Counted from the first letter of the stretch, positions 47,808 to 60,449 are shown. The stretch: DNA of 64,000 bases from Inonotus obliquus (GCA_032164295.1 JAJHTX010000004.1:3118640-3182639), one strand, 5' to 3'. Numbers and translations are program-made. Notes: generated by a model not told the origin, from the sequence alone.

Positions 47808-49996
47808 ATGCACCAAGACATGCCCTCAACTGCGCATCCCCGTGCTACACGTTCACTGACTTCACAGCGGGACGCGCATGTACCATTAGAACCCGAAGCA
47901 TCTCACAGCACTCACGCTAGACATGCATCTTCGACTTCGGACGACTTCGGTTCCTTCGTTTCCACTTCAGACGACCCTCTTTGTGCCAGATTTGCGGGAC
48001 TGGACATTACTACTCCTGGCACCTCGTCTGCTTTTGATATATTTGCAGACGATGCAAAACAAAGAACCAAGGAGAATGAAGGACGAGTTCTAGACGAACT
48101 ACGGATGCATGAGGCGGACCCATTGGCATGGCTCAACTCGAGCGATGAGCAGAATGAGTCAGGAGATAAGCAGAACCAAGGCATCGAAATTTCAGGTGAA
48201 TAACTCTACTTTTTAAATTCTTGCACCTTGCGCACACCTACTCGCAACCTCCGGCTAATAAACCACTTCGTTGAAAGGCGCCATCGTGAGCGGATCTCCG
48301 GAATCGGTCCTGGGTGTTTTGAAGAAAGATAACTCGACGCAATCCATGAAGCCGGATGAAGGGCACATGCTATCGACGGGCGAGGGACCTCAATTAACTG
48401 CTCTGTCTAGCCGATATCCAGATCAATTTCGTGCAGACTCCTCTAGCCCTTTGCTTGCATCCATTCCTTCAGTTTCTATCCTTCCTTCCAGCTCCGCTTC
48501 TAGTTTTAGTATCAACGAAAATCCAAAGGAACGAGCTCAACGGAACGAAAAACGCGTACTTGATGAGTTTCGCGCGCACGATGAAGATCCGCTAGGATGG
48601 TTAACATCTCAATCTGATGACGAAAATAAATTCTCGGCCACCTCGCAAGAAGCAAGTTCGACGTTGATAGACCTCAGTACGCCGACCTCCGAGATTCCAG
48701 ACCCTCCGCCTCGCTCTCGAACCCCTTCTATCTCCTCCAATTCTTTAGCATCTACACCACCTCGTCCACTTTCTCTCCCTCGTGCCATCTCCTCCCCGTC
48801 AATTCCACTCTCGCCTGGAAGAGGTAGGAGTCAGTCTCCGAGTTCTCGCATCCCAAAATCTCCCAGCATTAGCTCGTCTACTGGCAGAAGCTGGATGTCG
48901 TCTCTTGGACTTTTCGGAGCTGCCCGCCCAGTCCCAGCGTCTTCTTCCCCCTCTTCTGCCCGTGGGACGCATGACGTTCCGGCTGACCCAGGAAGCTCAG
49001 GCCTGAGTCCTACACAGTCTTCTTTACATGCTCTATTCTCGAAGGTTGGCCCTCCGTCACCGCAAGTACGAAGACACGCGCGCTTTGCCACTGAGGGTCA
49101 TTCACCAGTACACGCAGCAACAATGCCGCTGCCGACTACTTCCTCGTTGGCTCCCGACGCCTCTCCATTCGCTTCCCACGTATACATTCCCCCAAGCGGT
49201 GCACCTGGATTTACTGGAGATAGAAGTTGGAATACGGGCTACTTTGAGTTTGATATGCAAAAGAAGTCGGATGGAAAGGACGTGCGATTGACAGGCCGAA
49301 ATGAGACAACAGATCCTGTACTCAACTCAGAAATTGCGACAATAGTGAGCTAATTTCGTTCGTCACTTCGGAATAACTTGTTTACGCGTTCAAATCTCAG
49401 CTGCGCTCCCACATGCCGCCTCTTGCACGTCTTGCGCACAGCTGGAAACTCCTCTATAGTGCGAATCAGCACGGCCTCTCGCTCAACACTCTTTACGCTC
49501 GTTGTTCTCCTCCGGTCATTGTTGGAGGAGGAGGACTCGTACCGGGTATGAGTGCCGGTGCACTCCTAGCACTGCAGGATTCCGAAGGTGGTGTATTTGG
49601 GGCATGGATACCTGAGGGAGTTCACCTCAGTCACGGGAGCTATTACGGTGGGGGAGACTCGTTCCTTTGGAAGGCTGATAGGAAAGACGTGAAGTCTGAG
49701 AATGATGTCCTCGTGTACAAATGGACGGGTAGGAATGGTTATGTAGCGTTTTGTGACATGGACGGGTTCTCCTTCGGAGGCGGGTAGGTCTTGTATACCA
49801 ATATTGATCTGACGATCGATGCTCATTTCCGGACAGGGAAGGCCATTATGGACTGTATGTTGACGCGAATCTCGTTGAAGGGACAACCCATCCATGTCCC
49901 ACGTTCGACAATGAATGTCTCGCACATGGTGAGCAGAAGGGTCGTATGATTGCTTTCGATGCAACAGGGCTTGAGGTGTGGTCCATTGGATCATAA
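47808..49996 (+). CDS. OXR1: TLDc-domain oxidation resistance protein
   Basis: Exons 47808-48195, 48278-49344, 49401-49783 and 49837-49996 encode 665 residues. From about residue 486 the protein is a TLDc domain: LRSHMPPLARLAHSWKLLYS, HGLSLNTLYARC, LLALQDSEGGVFGAWIPEG, HGSYYGGGDSFLWK, VYKWTGRNGYVAFCD, GEGHYGLYVDANL, CPTFDNECLA and a final GLEVWSIGS. OXR1 proteins protect against oxidative stress, and TLDc domains bind and disassemble the V-ATPase. The N-terminal 480 residues are Ser/Pro-rich and include a repeated motif VLDE(L/F)RxHxxDPLxWL at about 94-109 and 223-238. Compared with yeast Oxr1 the N-terminus is long, as in other basidiomycetes. The start could be the Met at 47820 instead. Confidence 0.92.
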
Positions 49997-50259
49997 GGCA
50001 AAGGGGGCTGGAATCATACTGTATTCATTTATCCTTGCTGTCGCCTTTGTTATTGACGTTGTATTATTCGATGAAAGATGCTGTCGTTGCTTTGTATCGG
50101 TAGCCTCGCTTGTGATTCATTGCGTGTCTTTGAACATGTCCCGGCTCAACACTTCAAAGGGAAGTCGTAAATCTTCCAGAGACGTGCCGGAAGGATAGGA
50201 AGGATGAGTTGACCAAAGTATGTCCGAAGGGATTCCCGCTTCCTTGTCCACGATCCGCC

Positions 50260-50926
50260 GTTTGTTTCTCACCGGACGAACGTCTTCGAGAGTTATTGAT
50301 ACGGTCACTCTGTCCTCAGATCTTGTTTTTTCTGAGAAGGACATTGGCGTTGCATCTCAGTCTTCTGTACTTGATGGAGTGGATGTGATATTAGGCATCG
50401 GTCCAGTTGGGTTGACAGGTACGGCATCTCAAACTTTGAGGTATATATGCTCTGATGAGACTTTAGACGGCACTTTTTCGGATGGAGGAATCCAACCGTT
50501 ACTGATAACCTGGCCTCCCAGGGTACGATCCCAGATGCAATTCTCGGAGTATATTTTGCTCCTACACCGCTGAATCAGCTACGAACGGTGTGAACTGAGC
50601 TTCGGCGGAGTGGATACAAGCAAGACTACCAGAAATACCTCGACCTCAACATCACCGGCATCAGCGTACTGGGAAATTAACGAAAGTGTCACATCTTTCT
50701 TCTACTGTAGGCATCGTTGACATTGGTTCGTTTCATGTGCTTTAAACATGCCCGACATTGTAACTGTATCTTTAGGGACCACTCTGGTCCTACTGGCGAT
50801 CGATGTATTCAATACATATGCATCATCGCTTACTGGCGCTACTCTAGACAACTCGGTGGGATTACTCATTATAACAAGTTCCGACTACGACAACCTCCAG
50901 AGCCTGTTCTTCAACATTCGATAGTG
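50260..50926 (+). pseudogene. Broken pepsin-like (A1) aspartic protease gene
   Basis: Fragments of a polyporopepsin-like protease occur in order but in different frames: DTVTLSSDLVFSEKDIGVAS and DGVDVILGIGPVGLT (frame at 50220-50573), TVTDNLASQGTIPDAILGVY in a shifted frame, then FGGVDTSK and SPASAYWEINESVT, then after a likely intron ending near 50775 TTLVLLAIDVFNTYASSLTG and NLQSLFFNI. The second active-site motif would read VDIGTT rather than DTGTT. The N-terminal half with the first catalytic Asp motif (DTGSS) is missing and several frameshifts and stops interrupt the rest. It is therefore a remnant. Family recognition is confident; exact boundaries are approximate. Confidence 0.75.
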
Positions 50927-53900
50927 GTAGAAGAGATGATGTAGACCGCAGTGCTTGTTAGGTTAGGATTCACTCATCAAAAGTTGATGATTGCCCCAAG
51001 TTGAGCGTCTCGGATGCTTTGCTCAATTTCTAAGTGGTTCCCCGCGAATCATCCTCTGGACCAGTCCTACAGGTACCAGTATTACGATCAATTCTGTCTT
51101 CATCATCGATACACGGCAACGAATATCATTTACACCAAAGAAATCACCGAGTCAACTTCTGTAATAAGGGCCGCCAGTCGGCAAGGGCACAGCAAGTTGG
51201 ATTGAATCGACTTCGGGCTTTTCCAATGACAGGAAGTCTACTGGATGAGACATCGAAGGTCCAAAGTTAGTGGTGCTGCAGTCCAAGATCTTAAAGTAAG
51301 AAAATTCCAATATTTGTATGGCGCCCGAAGGATGACGGCCAGGACCCGGTGCTTAGAGATATTGAAAGTCCCTTGACGTTACGTACAGTCCAATCAGCGC
51401 CTCGTAAGTCTCGAATCAGTACAACCTCCATCCACTCAACAATAGTACTAAAACGAGGTCAATGAATAGTTATATATTTTGACAAGCTGAGATAATAACT
51501 GGCGCCAACATTGCATAGCTACCCACCCAAGATGGCTGGAAGACGAATGACCTCAGATTGTAGCACACATACAAGAACAGGCAATTAGTAGTTCCGATAG
51601 TATATCTGAGGTGTTGACATGCAAAAAACCTCTGGTGGCAGGATGGGCAAACAATAGGCGCAGACTCCTCGCCCAGTAACGCAACCATCGTGATCTGCGG
51701 ATTCGCCTAATATCCTTGCGCGTCGAGTCAGGCGAGCACATAGAGCTGGGCTGGAGAGTGGTATGCAGCGAAGTGCAGGTCTGGGAATAAGAGGATGTCA
51801 ATTGATGTTGCGGAGGGCAGGACCCACGTTGCACCAAGTTGAGTCAGTCCCTGTCCGTATCATGACTCATTCTATCTAAAGTATTCGTGCTTGCCTTGAT
51901 GACAGATGTTAGTCCGATCGGCGAAATTACGGATGTCTCTCCATTGGGTTCCCAGTAACATGGTTGTTACATAAATGGCAGGCACCATGTTCGTAACACA
52001 GGTGAGAATGCGTAAATACAATCCAAGGTGTTTTCCAAACAACTGTATCAGATAATGATCTTTCGTATGCTATTGTTAGCATGGGAGAAAAGAATCCCAC
52101 TCTCCATGAATCAAGCTCCTCAAAGTAGACTTCTCTTTGAGGACTGTCTAGCATACTCTACAATCAATCTTCGTTAGCATGGGACAACGCTTTAGAGACG
52201 ACTGGAGCTAGCATACCAACAGAGAGAGACAAAAGGGAATTGATGCTTACGGAGGTGGTTCCGAACAGCCCTTGTCCAAGCAAATCTGCCCTTCCAATGC
52301 TCCAGGTTATCTGACATCGGGGGCTCGAAATCGTTTCTGCCACACCAACCCTGTCGCCTCAATAAATGTTTCCGCGGCTTCGAACAGATTATTGACTGCG
52401 GGAACTCACGAGGTAAGGGTCACAAACATATCCCTGGCAGCTGTGAACAGCCTTTGCACAAATATTTGCAAGCTGCGAAGTCGTCAACCCGCAACTCCAG
52501 CATGTTATCCGTATGGTATTACAGCGAATCTCGAAGAACGGCGGACAGCTGGAAATCAAACAAACGGCTAGAGCGGTGCAGATGCCCCATACATGCTGCG
52601 TTACAGTGATTAAAGGTTCAGATGTTCATCTGAACAACGATATCACTGTTTGGTAAACAGAGCAGTAATCGGGAATGAATCAAGACCTGGGACACACACT
52701 TTGGAAGGACGGAGTGCGACCACACAAAGACATCGTTATCTCCTTTCGGGGCAACACCCACAATATTCCGCAATCGAGCCTCCCACGATATAAGTTGCCC
52801 CCGCCTCATGGGTGTGACGTCCCTTGGTCAAGATTCGGCGTTGACCTTGCGAATATGCCCGCTAGAAGGGACAGAGTGATGGAAGCACGTTAGTCAACGA
52901 AAGTACAAGCACTTTTGTAGCAGTCCTTACTCTATTATACACGTGTCTCTTTCCTCTCCCTGAAGAACGAGGCACGTGTTTCGTCGGGCCTGCAACGAAA
53001 GACGCCGTATCGCGAAGAACAGGTTCGCCAGGTGTCGAGCCTGAGCTGAATGGATTGGTCGAGTCCGTGGTAATCTTCGAGAGCACCTAAGATTCTTGGA
53101 TGTATCACGCCTGTCGCGGTGGATCACAACACTGGGCTAAAATGTTCAACAGAGATGGTATGGTGTGACGAGCTCTGCACTCAGGCCGACTTCCTCGCCG
53201 ATAGGTTGGATCCGACCAGAAGAACGAGGGACGAGGGTACGGGTCGTTCCAGCACGGTTGCAAGCCCTGTGAGTTACAGGCACAAATCTTAATATCGAAG
53301 ACGAGGACAATGAAAACGACGAAATTGATAACTTACCTAGATCTAATGGCTGACACTGACCCTACGGAGAGACGATTACAGACTCAATCGGAATCTCGAG
53401 GTCTACAACAAGCACAGTATGCCCCATCATCACTTCGTCATACAACAGATGTGTATGCGCCTTTCATTAGTCTGTATAACGCGTGAGAGTCGCTCGTGAG
53501 ATCACAATCGAGTCACCGTTAGACGAACTTTGTTTGGTGTACTCCGTTCACAGTGAGTGCAATGAGCAAACAAAGTCGCTCTGCTCTCTAATAGAGAGGG
53601 TTTGGTTGATGCGCCGAAGAGGCGACAGTGCAAGTGTGGTTTTCGGCTTACTCAATTAGGGAATACTGACTCGGCATAGCTATCTACCTACATACTTCCC
53701 ACAATATTTGTGTTTGATGCACTTATCGCCCTTTGGTAATCCGTGATTCATTGACCGATTTGTTTTTGTTATATATGACCCAGCAATATACTGGTATATG
53801 TCTGGACAGACTCCTTGCCATGCGCAATTTTGGAATAAGCTCCCGTATAACCCACTTGCATCATAAACTGACCTACCGTGTGTGAGTATAAAGGCATAAT

Positions 53901-55379
53901 TTCATACGTCTCTGCGTTATTCGACGCCTTGCGACTGCAATGTTCATCTCTATTACCAGGAGACGCGTCCATGAAGATTTACATGAAACAAAGCACCTGA
54001 GCCTCTAGTGATTGAAAGAACAAGAGTCAACAGCTTCTCTTCCCAACCATCTACTGTACTAATATCAGATGAGACGAGGTCTATCAGTGGATTGAGAAGA
54101 TGGTATTTGTGACACAACATCGCTTTTTCAACAATACGAACATGGCAGGGGATCTTTCAAGATCAGTAGGCTACATAAAGAGAAAGCGTCACCAGCGTTG
54201 AATGATACGATACGAGAGCTTTGCGCCCGCCCAGAAAAACCGCAAAGAAAGAAAAGGAGGTTTGAAAAACTTTCGTCTTCGATTTGACTGATGAGGGACC
54301 TTGATCGGAATGCCGACAGGCACGCAATTTGGGTCAGCACTGTCCACCGCCACCGACAGTCACTTAGACGCCGTCAGCACCGACACTTACGTACACACCA
54401 AGCTAATTCTCATGTGCAGTGGAGGCGAAGATCCTCAGTTGGCGCTGCACTTTCTTCGAGCGAGCAAATTAGCTTGAAATAATACGACCAGAAGCCAAAA
54501 TTGCTCACACCCTCGGTGTAGGTGGATTCGGTGGATCCGTCAGAAACCTGGCGAAGAGTCCGCAATGGAAGTACGTGTCAGGCCATGACTGGAGGAGTTG
54601 GGCCGACGAGGCAAGGAGATTGAGAGGACATAAGAAAGTGTGCCGGAAACGTCTCGCGTCGTTATGACCGCTGATGGGATAACTTTTAGCACGAGAGAAC
54701 CGACTGATGGGAGAAAAGTGCGCACTGTCTGGTCTGGATCGTTGGACGAATGGAAGAGCATTGAAGTTGCTGCGTTGAGGCAAGAGCAACAAGAAATAGG
54801 GTTAGCATATAGACTTGTATGTTAATCGGTGGGCGTGGACAGGGCCGGAACGGAAGGACGGCGCGGTGTTTGTATTTGCATGTCTAAGGGATAGGAGGTG
54901 CAACGGACGAGACGAGGTAGTAGGTAGGCGGATGAGATTAGGGGTAGGGGGGCGATGGGGAGCGATGACGTTTCGATAAGGACGGGACAAGACAAATAAT
55001 AGAGATTATACAAATATGCAGAGAGGAGAGGAACGGGAAGGATCTTGATGGGAGAATGTATTGGCTTGGATAGCCGAGCCGAATGCGGACTATGTGCTGT
55101 GCTGATGGCGACACACGGCGCTGAGTTCTGGTTGTTTGTGTACGGATGGTAGGGGGGAAGTCATTGAATGTGGCACTGTCAGGGAGCAAGGGATGAGTGC
55201 ACAAGTTGAGAGGATAGATCAGGTCAAGAGAAGAGAAAAATAGAGAGAGCTGAGAATAAGGTGTGCACGTGTTGTATATATACCAAATATGGAAAAGAGA
55301 GTTTGATATGAAATCACGAGAAGAAGCGCCTGGTCGGCTAAAAGAGGCGAGAGACCCTGACAAGTTACTGCCATCATAC
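50927..55379. other. 4.4 kb without a supported gene
   Basis: Open frames are short and overlapping. A plus-strand stretch at about 54505-54665 reads AHTLGVGGFGGSVRNLAKSP and HDWRSWADEARRLRG, which is protein-like and could be an exon or remnant, but no family was recognised. The last kilobase before 55380 is probably promoter of the NRG1-type gene. Confidence 0.4.
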
Positions 55380-55629
55380 TCTTCTCTGCCCCCGATACGC
55401 CCTCTCAGTAAACTCTCTCAATAATACTTAGCTTTGTGTTCGTTCTCCCTCTCTTTCTCCCTTTTTCTCCTTTCTGATCTACTCACTCATACATAGAGGG
55501 GGGGAAAGGGGAACGTCGTCTATCTACTTACTCACAGCAGCAAATAATCTTAAGCCCAACGAGCGGTCTCTCATACCGAGTCAAGCTGACCTCCCTACCT
55601 ACCATTTCGCTTAATCGCTCCTTAGCGCG
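55380..55629 (+). promoter_or_regulatory. CT-rich leader of the zinc-finger gene
   Basis: A pyrimidine-rich stretch (runs such as CTCCCTCTCTTTCTCCC at 55446-55462) directly precedes the start codon at 55630. CT-rich blocks near transcription starts are common in fungal promoters lacking a TATA box. Confidence 0.5.
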
Positions 55630-57756
55630 ATGCCCCGTGTTCCGTCCCAAAAGCTGAACCACCCCAGCACAGCTACCGCTCATCCTTACGCGATCAGTAA
55701 CAACTCAGATACATCGCAATCCGTTCCGTCCTCTTCGGTATCCGGTGCCCATTCCCCTCACTCACAACAACAGCAACAACAACATCGCCTTAAAAATTCT
55801 CCGCCCCATATGAGCGCCTTGCATCCATCCCATAATTTCGACAGGGAGCAGCATCAGTATCGCGAAGGCGACTTGGGTTCAAGATTGAAGCAGCACCAGA
55901 TGAGTCCCCACGGGACGCCTCACATCCAGGCTCAGACGCTCAACGGTAAATTGGTGGTGAATCAGGGTAATCATCAGGCGATGGTGGGTCAGGACGTACT
56001 GGTGAAGGCGGTAAGGAACGGCACTTCATCGACGGAACCTTCGCGAGGCCCTCCGAATGGGAACGCGCCTCCCGTCGCATCCACTTCAGGTTCTCCATCT
56101 ACTGCCGCTGGCACTTCGGGATCATCAGCCGGCGTCTCTGGAGGGCTTGCACAAAAGAAAAAACATGTGTGTCCCACGTGTGATCGTGCTTTCACAACTT
56201 CAGGTCATCTCGCGCGTCACGCACGCGTTCACACCGGCGAGCGGAACCACAAATGTCCCTTTCCTGGCTGTGAAACGCGGTGCTCGAGGCAGGATAATTT
56301 GCAACAACAGTGTGTATTTGTTCCTTCATGGCGTTGTTTCCCAAGCTAAAGCTTACTATTTGACTCCGTCAGTTATCGAATCCACCTCTCCCCTGGTTCG
56401 CGACGGTCTTCATCGTCTGCTACCCGTGCAGCTATCCAGCGTGCATGTGCAAAACCAAACGGCGCGGCGCCAGTTGCAAACCCACCTGATCTTGACTCAC
56501 CACCACCACTTGCCCAGGCAACATTTCCAGCGGTCCATCTTGCCCAGTCTCACGTCCAGTATGCCGTGGTTCAACAGCCATACCCCCCAGCATCGACGCT
56601 TTCCCAAACGCACGTATCCGCCTCACATGTCGCGCAGCATTCCTACCATCCCCAGACTCCACCGGTTTCGAACGCGCACGTATATGAGAATGGCAATACT
56701 AGCAGCAATGGGATATCCGCTGACGCCTCCCAAGGGTATGGCCGTGGTGATCCAGACAGCCCTGCAGAACACAGTGGACCTGCTAGTGCGACTCCAAGTG
56801 CAGATACAAGTCCTGTCATCAGCGCCAATCCTTCTGTACCTCCTGCCCCCCACCCATATCCTACCCAGCAGCAGACGTACATTTATGTACAGCACCATCC
56901 TGGATATTATGCGCACGCACATCCTTCTCAAGCTTCTGGAGCAAGCACAGCCGTGTACTCAACGCCACCACCTTCTTCTGGATTAGACGGCCAGTATCCA
57001 TCCCAGCCGCAGATATCGACATTCTATCAACAACACCACTACCCACGGGAAGCTTACATCGCCTCAACTCAAGGGCCAACCGCTCCTTCAACACAGGCAC
57101 CGCCAAGCTATGTCACGCAAAATTCTGACAGTCAACACACACATGACCAGGGATATACAGAGCCACCAAAGACGAAAATGAAGCGACGAGGTCGATCAAG
57201 CGATGCTTCGGTCGCCAACGGCGAACAGAGTCCGAGTGACAGCCCTATCATCGCGAACGCGCAGGATCAAACGAGCAGTCGCCCAAATGGTCAGGGTCAG
57301 GGTCAGAGTAACGTTTACGCGTATTACGGAATGGCTGCACCGTCATCTGCGGGGAGCACGACTGCTCCTCCCACCAGTGCGAGCACTGCGAGCGGTCCGT
57401 CTTCCTCTTCAGTACATGCGCATAGTAACGCACGATACTCGGTCAATGGGAACAGCTTCGGACAATTTCAGCTACATACACCACCTCCGCCTCCACCACC
57501 TCTGACATCGTCCTCCACTGTGACGACGGCATCGAGTATTTCATATGCCCCGACTCCTGTATCTTACTCTTCTCAGAACGTCGAGATGAATGGCAGCTCT
57601 GCGAATGGAAACGGAACAGACTCGCCACCTCCGGTTCTTGCACCTATTCAGCAAAAACGCCCGTCCTACCATGAGTCGTTGCCGAGTCGATATTCGTACG
57701 TCCAGCATTCGAATACTTCAGGATATGCGTCAGTGGGGAAGGATTACTCAGAATGA
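55630..57756 (+). CDS. C2H2 zinc-finger transcription factor, NRG1-type
   Basis: Exons 55630-56309 and 56373-57756 encode 687 residues. Two adjacent C2H2 fingers lie at about 181-201 (C181, C184, H197, H201; CPTCDRAFTTSGHLARHARV) and 209-231 (C209, C214, H227, H231); the second is split by the intron, which restores the QHYRIH zinc ligands. FTTSGHLARHxRxHTGExNH and SRQDNLQQHYRxH are the pattern of yeast Nrg1/Nrg2 and Cryptococcus Nrg1, repressors tied to carbon source and morphology. The rest is low-complexity, rich in Gln, Pro, Ser and Tyr (for example a run of eight Pro near 620), typical of regulatory disordered regions. It should act in the nucleus. Orthology to NRG1 is likely but not proven from the fingers alone. 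Confidence 0.9.
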
Positions 57757-58263
57757 TGTAGCATAGGTAACGGCAGGAAGGGTCTCTTCTTGGTGTGTTT
57801 CTTTTTTTGTGTACCTATTGTTTTCTCTATCTTTCTTTGTACCGCCTCTCTCCGTTGTTTATTATCCATCTCTTATCAGTGAACGTCAACTATCCCGCTT
57901 CCATATTTTTATCCTTCCTCACATCTGCGCCATGTCATTTCCTCCGTGTCTCTTTCACTACGTTGCACTCGGTCGCGCATTTTTCTTGTCCTTCGCGACT
58001 TCGTCTGGTTCTATCTTTGGCATTTACCATGTTTGCCCTGATTATTTCTTACAACTCTATTATTTCAAGTAGTTGCACCTTTGAACTGTGCCTCGGAAAA
58101 CTATCGTGTAGCAAAAGATGCTGCTTTGTACTTTAATCCAATGATGGAGAATTTATACAGGACTCCGTAAACAAGACCGCTAGTACATGCAAGTGACGTT
58201 TATTCTAGTCTAATATATAGGCACATATACTCTTCCCTCTGCATTTTATTTAGTGCTGTTTTC
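57757..58263. other. 3' flank of the zinc-finger gene
   Basis: T-rich and pyrimidine-rich, likely 3' UTR and terminator. The open frames here are low-complexity by-products. Confidence 0.45.
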
Positions 58264-58271
58264 ATTTCATT
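58264..58271. repeat. Target-site duplication ATTTCATT, left
   Basis: 8-bp copy directly left of the first hAT-like element; exact copies at 59301-59308 and 60334-60341. Confidence 0.85.
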
Positions 58272-59300
58272 TGGGGAGTGGCAATCCCTATCCTATCAAA
58301 AAAACGACCGTTCTCACGGTCGTTGCCGCGTCGTGCCGAGCTCGCTTAAGCATAAGCGATGACCGGTTTTTGAGAGACACATTTGACTCCATGTAACCCT
58401 CCCACATCACAAAGATCACTAGTATTAAGTGTGTATATCATGTCCTTGATGTCTTTAGACCAATATCTTCAAAAAAGAAATCGACTTTTACTAAAATCCG
58501 CCGAGATATTGTATAGTTTTAGGTCATATCTAAGGAACTAGATAATTTCTTGAAAATTTTTTCTCAACAAAATGAAGATAGTCATGAAACAATGCGATTC
58601 GTACATTTACATGGAAATCATTGAGAAATTCACTGAGTTCTGAGTGTTCGAAGAGTGCATTGAATCTCACCGAATAAAGGAAAACTCTGTCACGTGACAT
58701 TGCATTTGTATGGGTGCACGAACCAGCAAAAGAGCAATAATGCAAGAAAATATTGCAAAATGTCTGTAAGCACAAAATTCATTTGATAAATCAAGTAAAT
58801 ATACCATGGTACCTGTACAAGCTCCAAAAATGCCATCAATGATACTGCATAGTGCTTATCTTAGTCTTTCTCAGAGATGCATACAGTAACACCATCTACA
58901 TCAAGGAATCAGTTTAGCAAGCTTTAAAATACAGCGGATAGTATGCTTCTGATATATTCATATTAGAAAGTCACTGTGTATACAAATGAATAACCAGCAA
59001 CATCACCAAAGACCTTGTTCAAGACCATGAGTACTGTTGACCGGTAATAATCTACAATAAAACATGCTATGTATGCTCATTTTGGTCTTAATTTGTCTAG
59101 TATCATATCAAGTGAATGTCTTTATTTAATTCTCTGGTATATTTCTCATAAAATGCTAATTATCTGGTCTCATGAAGGATTGGTACATTGTATCAAAAGG
59201 CGGTAAATATGGATCGCTGTTTCTTACCACATATGGTAGATGTTACAACTCCGCTTGAAAAAAAGGGGGCTCGCGCGGCACTTGGAGATTGCCACTCCCC
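58272..59300 (+). mobile_element. hAT-like non-autonomous transposon, copy 1
   Basis: About 1028 bp bounded by GGGGAGTGGCAATC and its exact inverted copy GATTGCCACTCCCC, flanked by 8-bp ATTTCATT duplications, which fits the hAT superfamily. It carries a hairpin AACGACCGT-TCTC-ACGGTCGTT at 58303-58324 and the palindrome GTCACGTGAC at 58689-58698. It is nearly identical to copy 2; the clearest difference is an extra CCTAT near 58291. An 81-codon minus frame at 58530-58775 exists in both copies but has no transposase-like feature. Mobilisation would need a transposase from elsewhere. Confidence 0.88.
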
Positions 59301-59308
59301 ATTTCATT
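59301..59308. repeat. Shared target-site copy ATTTCATT between two elements
   Basis: The only bases between the right end of copy 1 and the left end of copy 2. Confidence 0.85.
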
Positions 59309-60333
59309 GGGGAGTGGCAATCCCTATCAAAAAAACGACCGTTCTCACGGTCGTTGCCGCGTCGTGCCGGAGCTCGCTTAAGCATAAGCGATGACCGGTT
59401 TTTGAGAGACACATTCGACTCCATGTAACCCTCCCACATCACAAAGATCACTAGTATTAAGTGTGTCTATCATGTCTTTGATGCCTTTAGACCAATATCT
59501 TCAAAAAAGAAATTGACTTTTACTAAAATCTGCCGAGATATTGTATAGTTTTAGGTCATATCTAAGGAACTAGATAATTTCTTGAAAATTTTTTCTCAAC
59601 AAAATGAAGATAGTCATGAAACAATGCGATTTGTACATTTACATGGAAATCGTTGAGAAATGCAGTGAGTTCTGAGTGTTCGAAGAGTGCATTGAATCTC
59701 ACCGAATAAAGGAAAGCTCTGTCACGTGACATTGCATTTGTATGGGTGCACGAACCAGCAAAAGAGCAATAATGCAAGAAAATATTGCAAAATGTCTGTA
59801 AGCACAAAATTCATTTGATAAGTCAAGTAAATATACCATGGTACCTGTACAAGCTCCAAAAAAGCCATCAATGATACTGCATAGTGCTTATCTTAGTCTT
59901 TCTCAGAGATGCATACAGTAACACCATCTACATCAAGGAATCAGTTTAGCAAGCTTTAAAATACAGCAGATAGTATGCTTCTGATATATTCATATTAGAA
60001 AGTCACTGTGTATACAAATGAATAACCAGCAACATCACCAAAGACCTTGTTCAAGACCATGAGTACTGTTGACCGGTAATAATCTACAATAAAACATGCT
60101 ATGTATGCTCATTTTGGTCTTAATTTGTCTAGTATCATATCAAGTGAATGTCTTTATTTAATTCTCTGGCATATTTCTCATAAAATTCTAATTATCTGGT
60201 CTCATGAAGGATTGGTGCATTGTATCGAAAGGCGGTAAATATGGATCGCTGTTTCTTACCATATATGGTAGATGTTACAACTCCGCTTGAAAAAAAGGGG
60301 GCTCGTGCGGCACTTGGAGATTGCCACTCCCCA
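59309..60333 (+). mobile_element. hAT-like non-autonomous transposon, copy 2
   Basis: About 1024 bp, same orientation, terminal repeats and internal landmarks as copy 1: hairpin at 59334-59355, GTCACGTGAC at 59721-59730, ACCATATATGG and TTTACCGCCTTTC-type sequence near the right end. It differs from copy 1 by scattered single bases (for example GAAAGCTC for GAAAACTC near 59713), so the two are recent relatives. The right end is followed by ATTTCATT at 60334. Confidence 0.88.
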
Positions 60334-60341
60334 ATTTCATT
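60334..60341. repeat. Target-site duplication ATTTCATT, right
   Basis: Exact 8-bp match to the left and central copies. Confidence 0.85.
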
Positions 60342-60449
60342 AAGACCAATACCTTACGCGTGACAAGCCGATGCTGCACGTGATTCGTGGTCTCATTTTC
60401 GTTCTCCAGCAAGCCTCGAACGCCATTGATATTACTGCTAGCACTTGCA

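Noticed and set aside
58530..59807. 81-codon minus-strand frame present in both hAT-like copies
   Set aside because: The repetition follows from near-identity of the elements; the frame is AT-rich, has no transposase or zinc-finger signature, and is not kept in the third copy.
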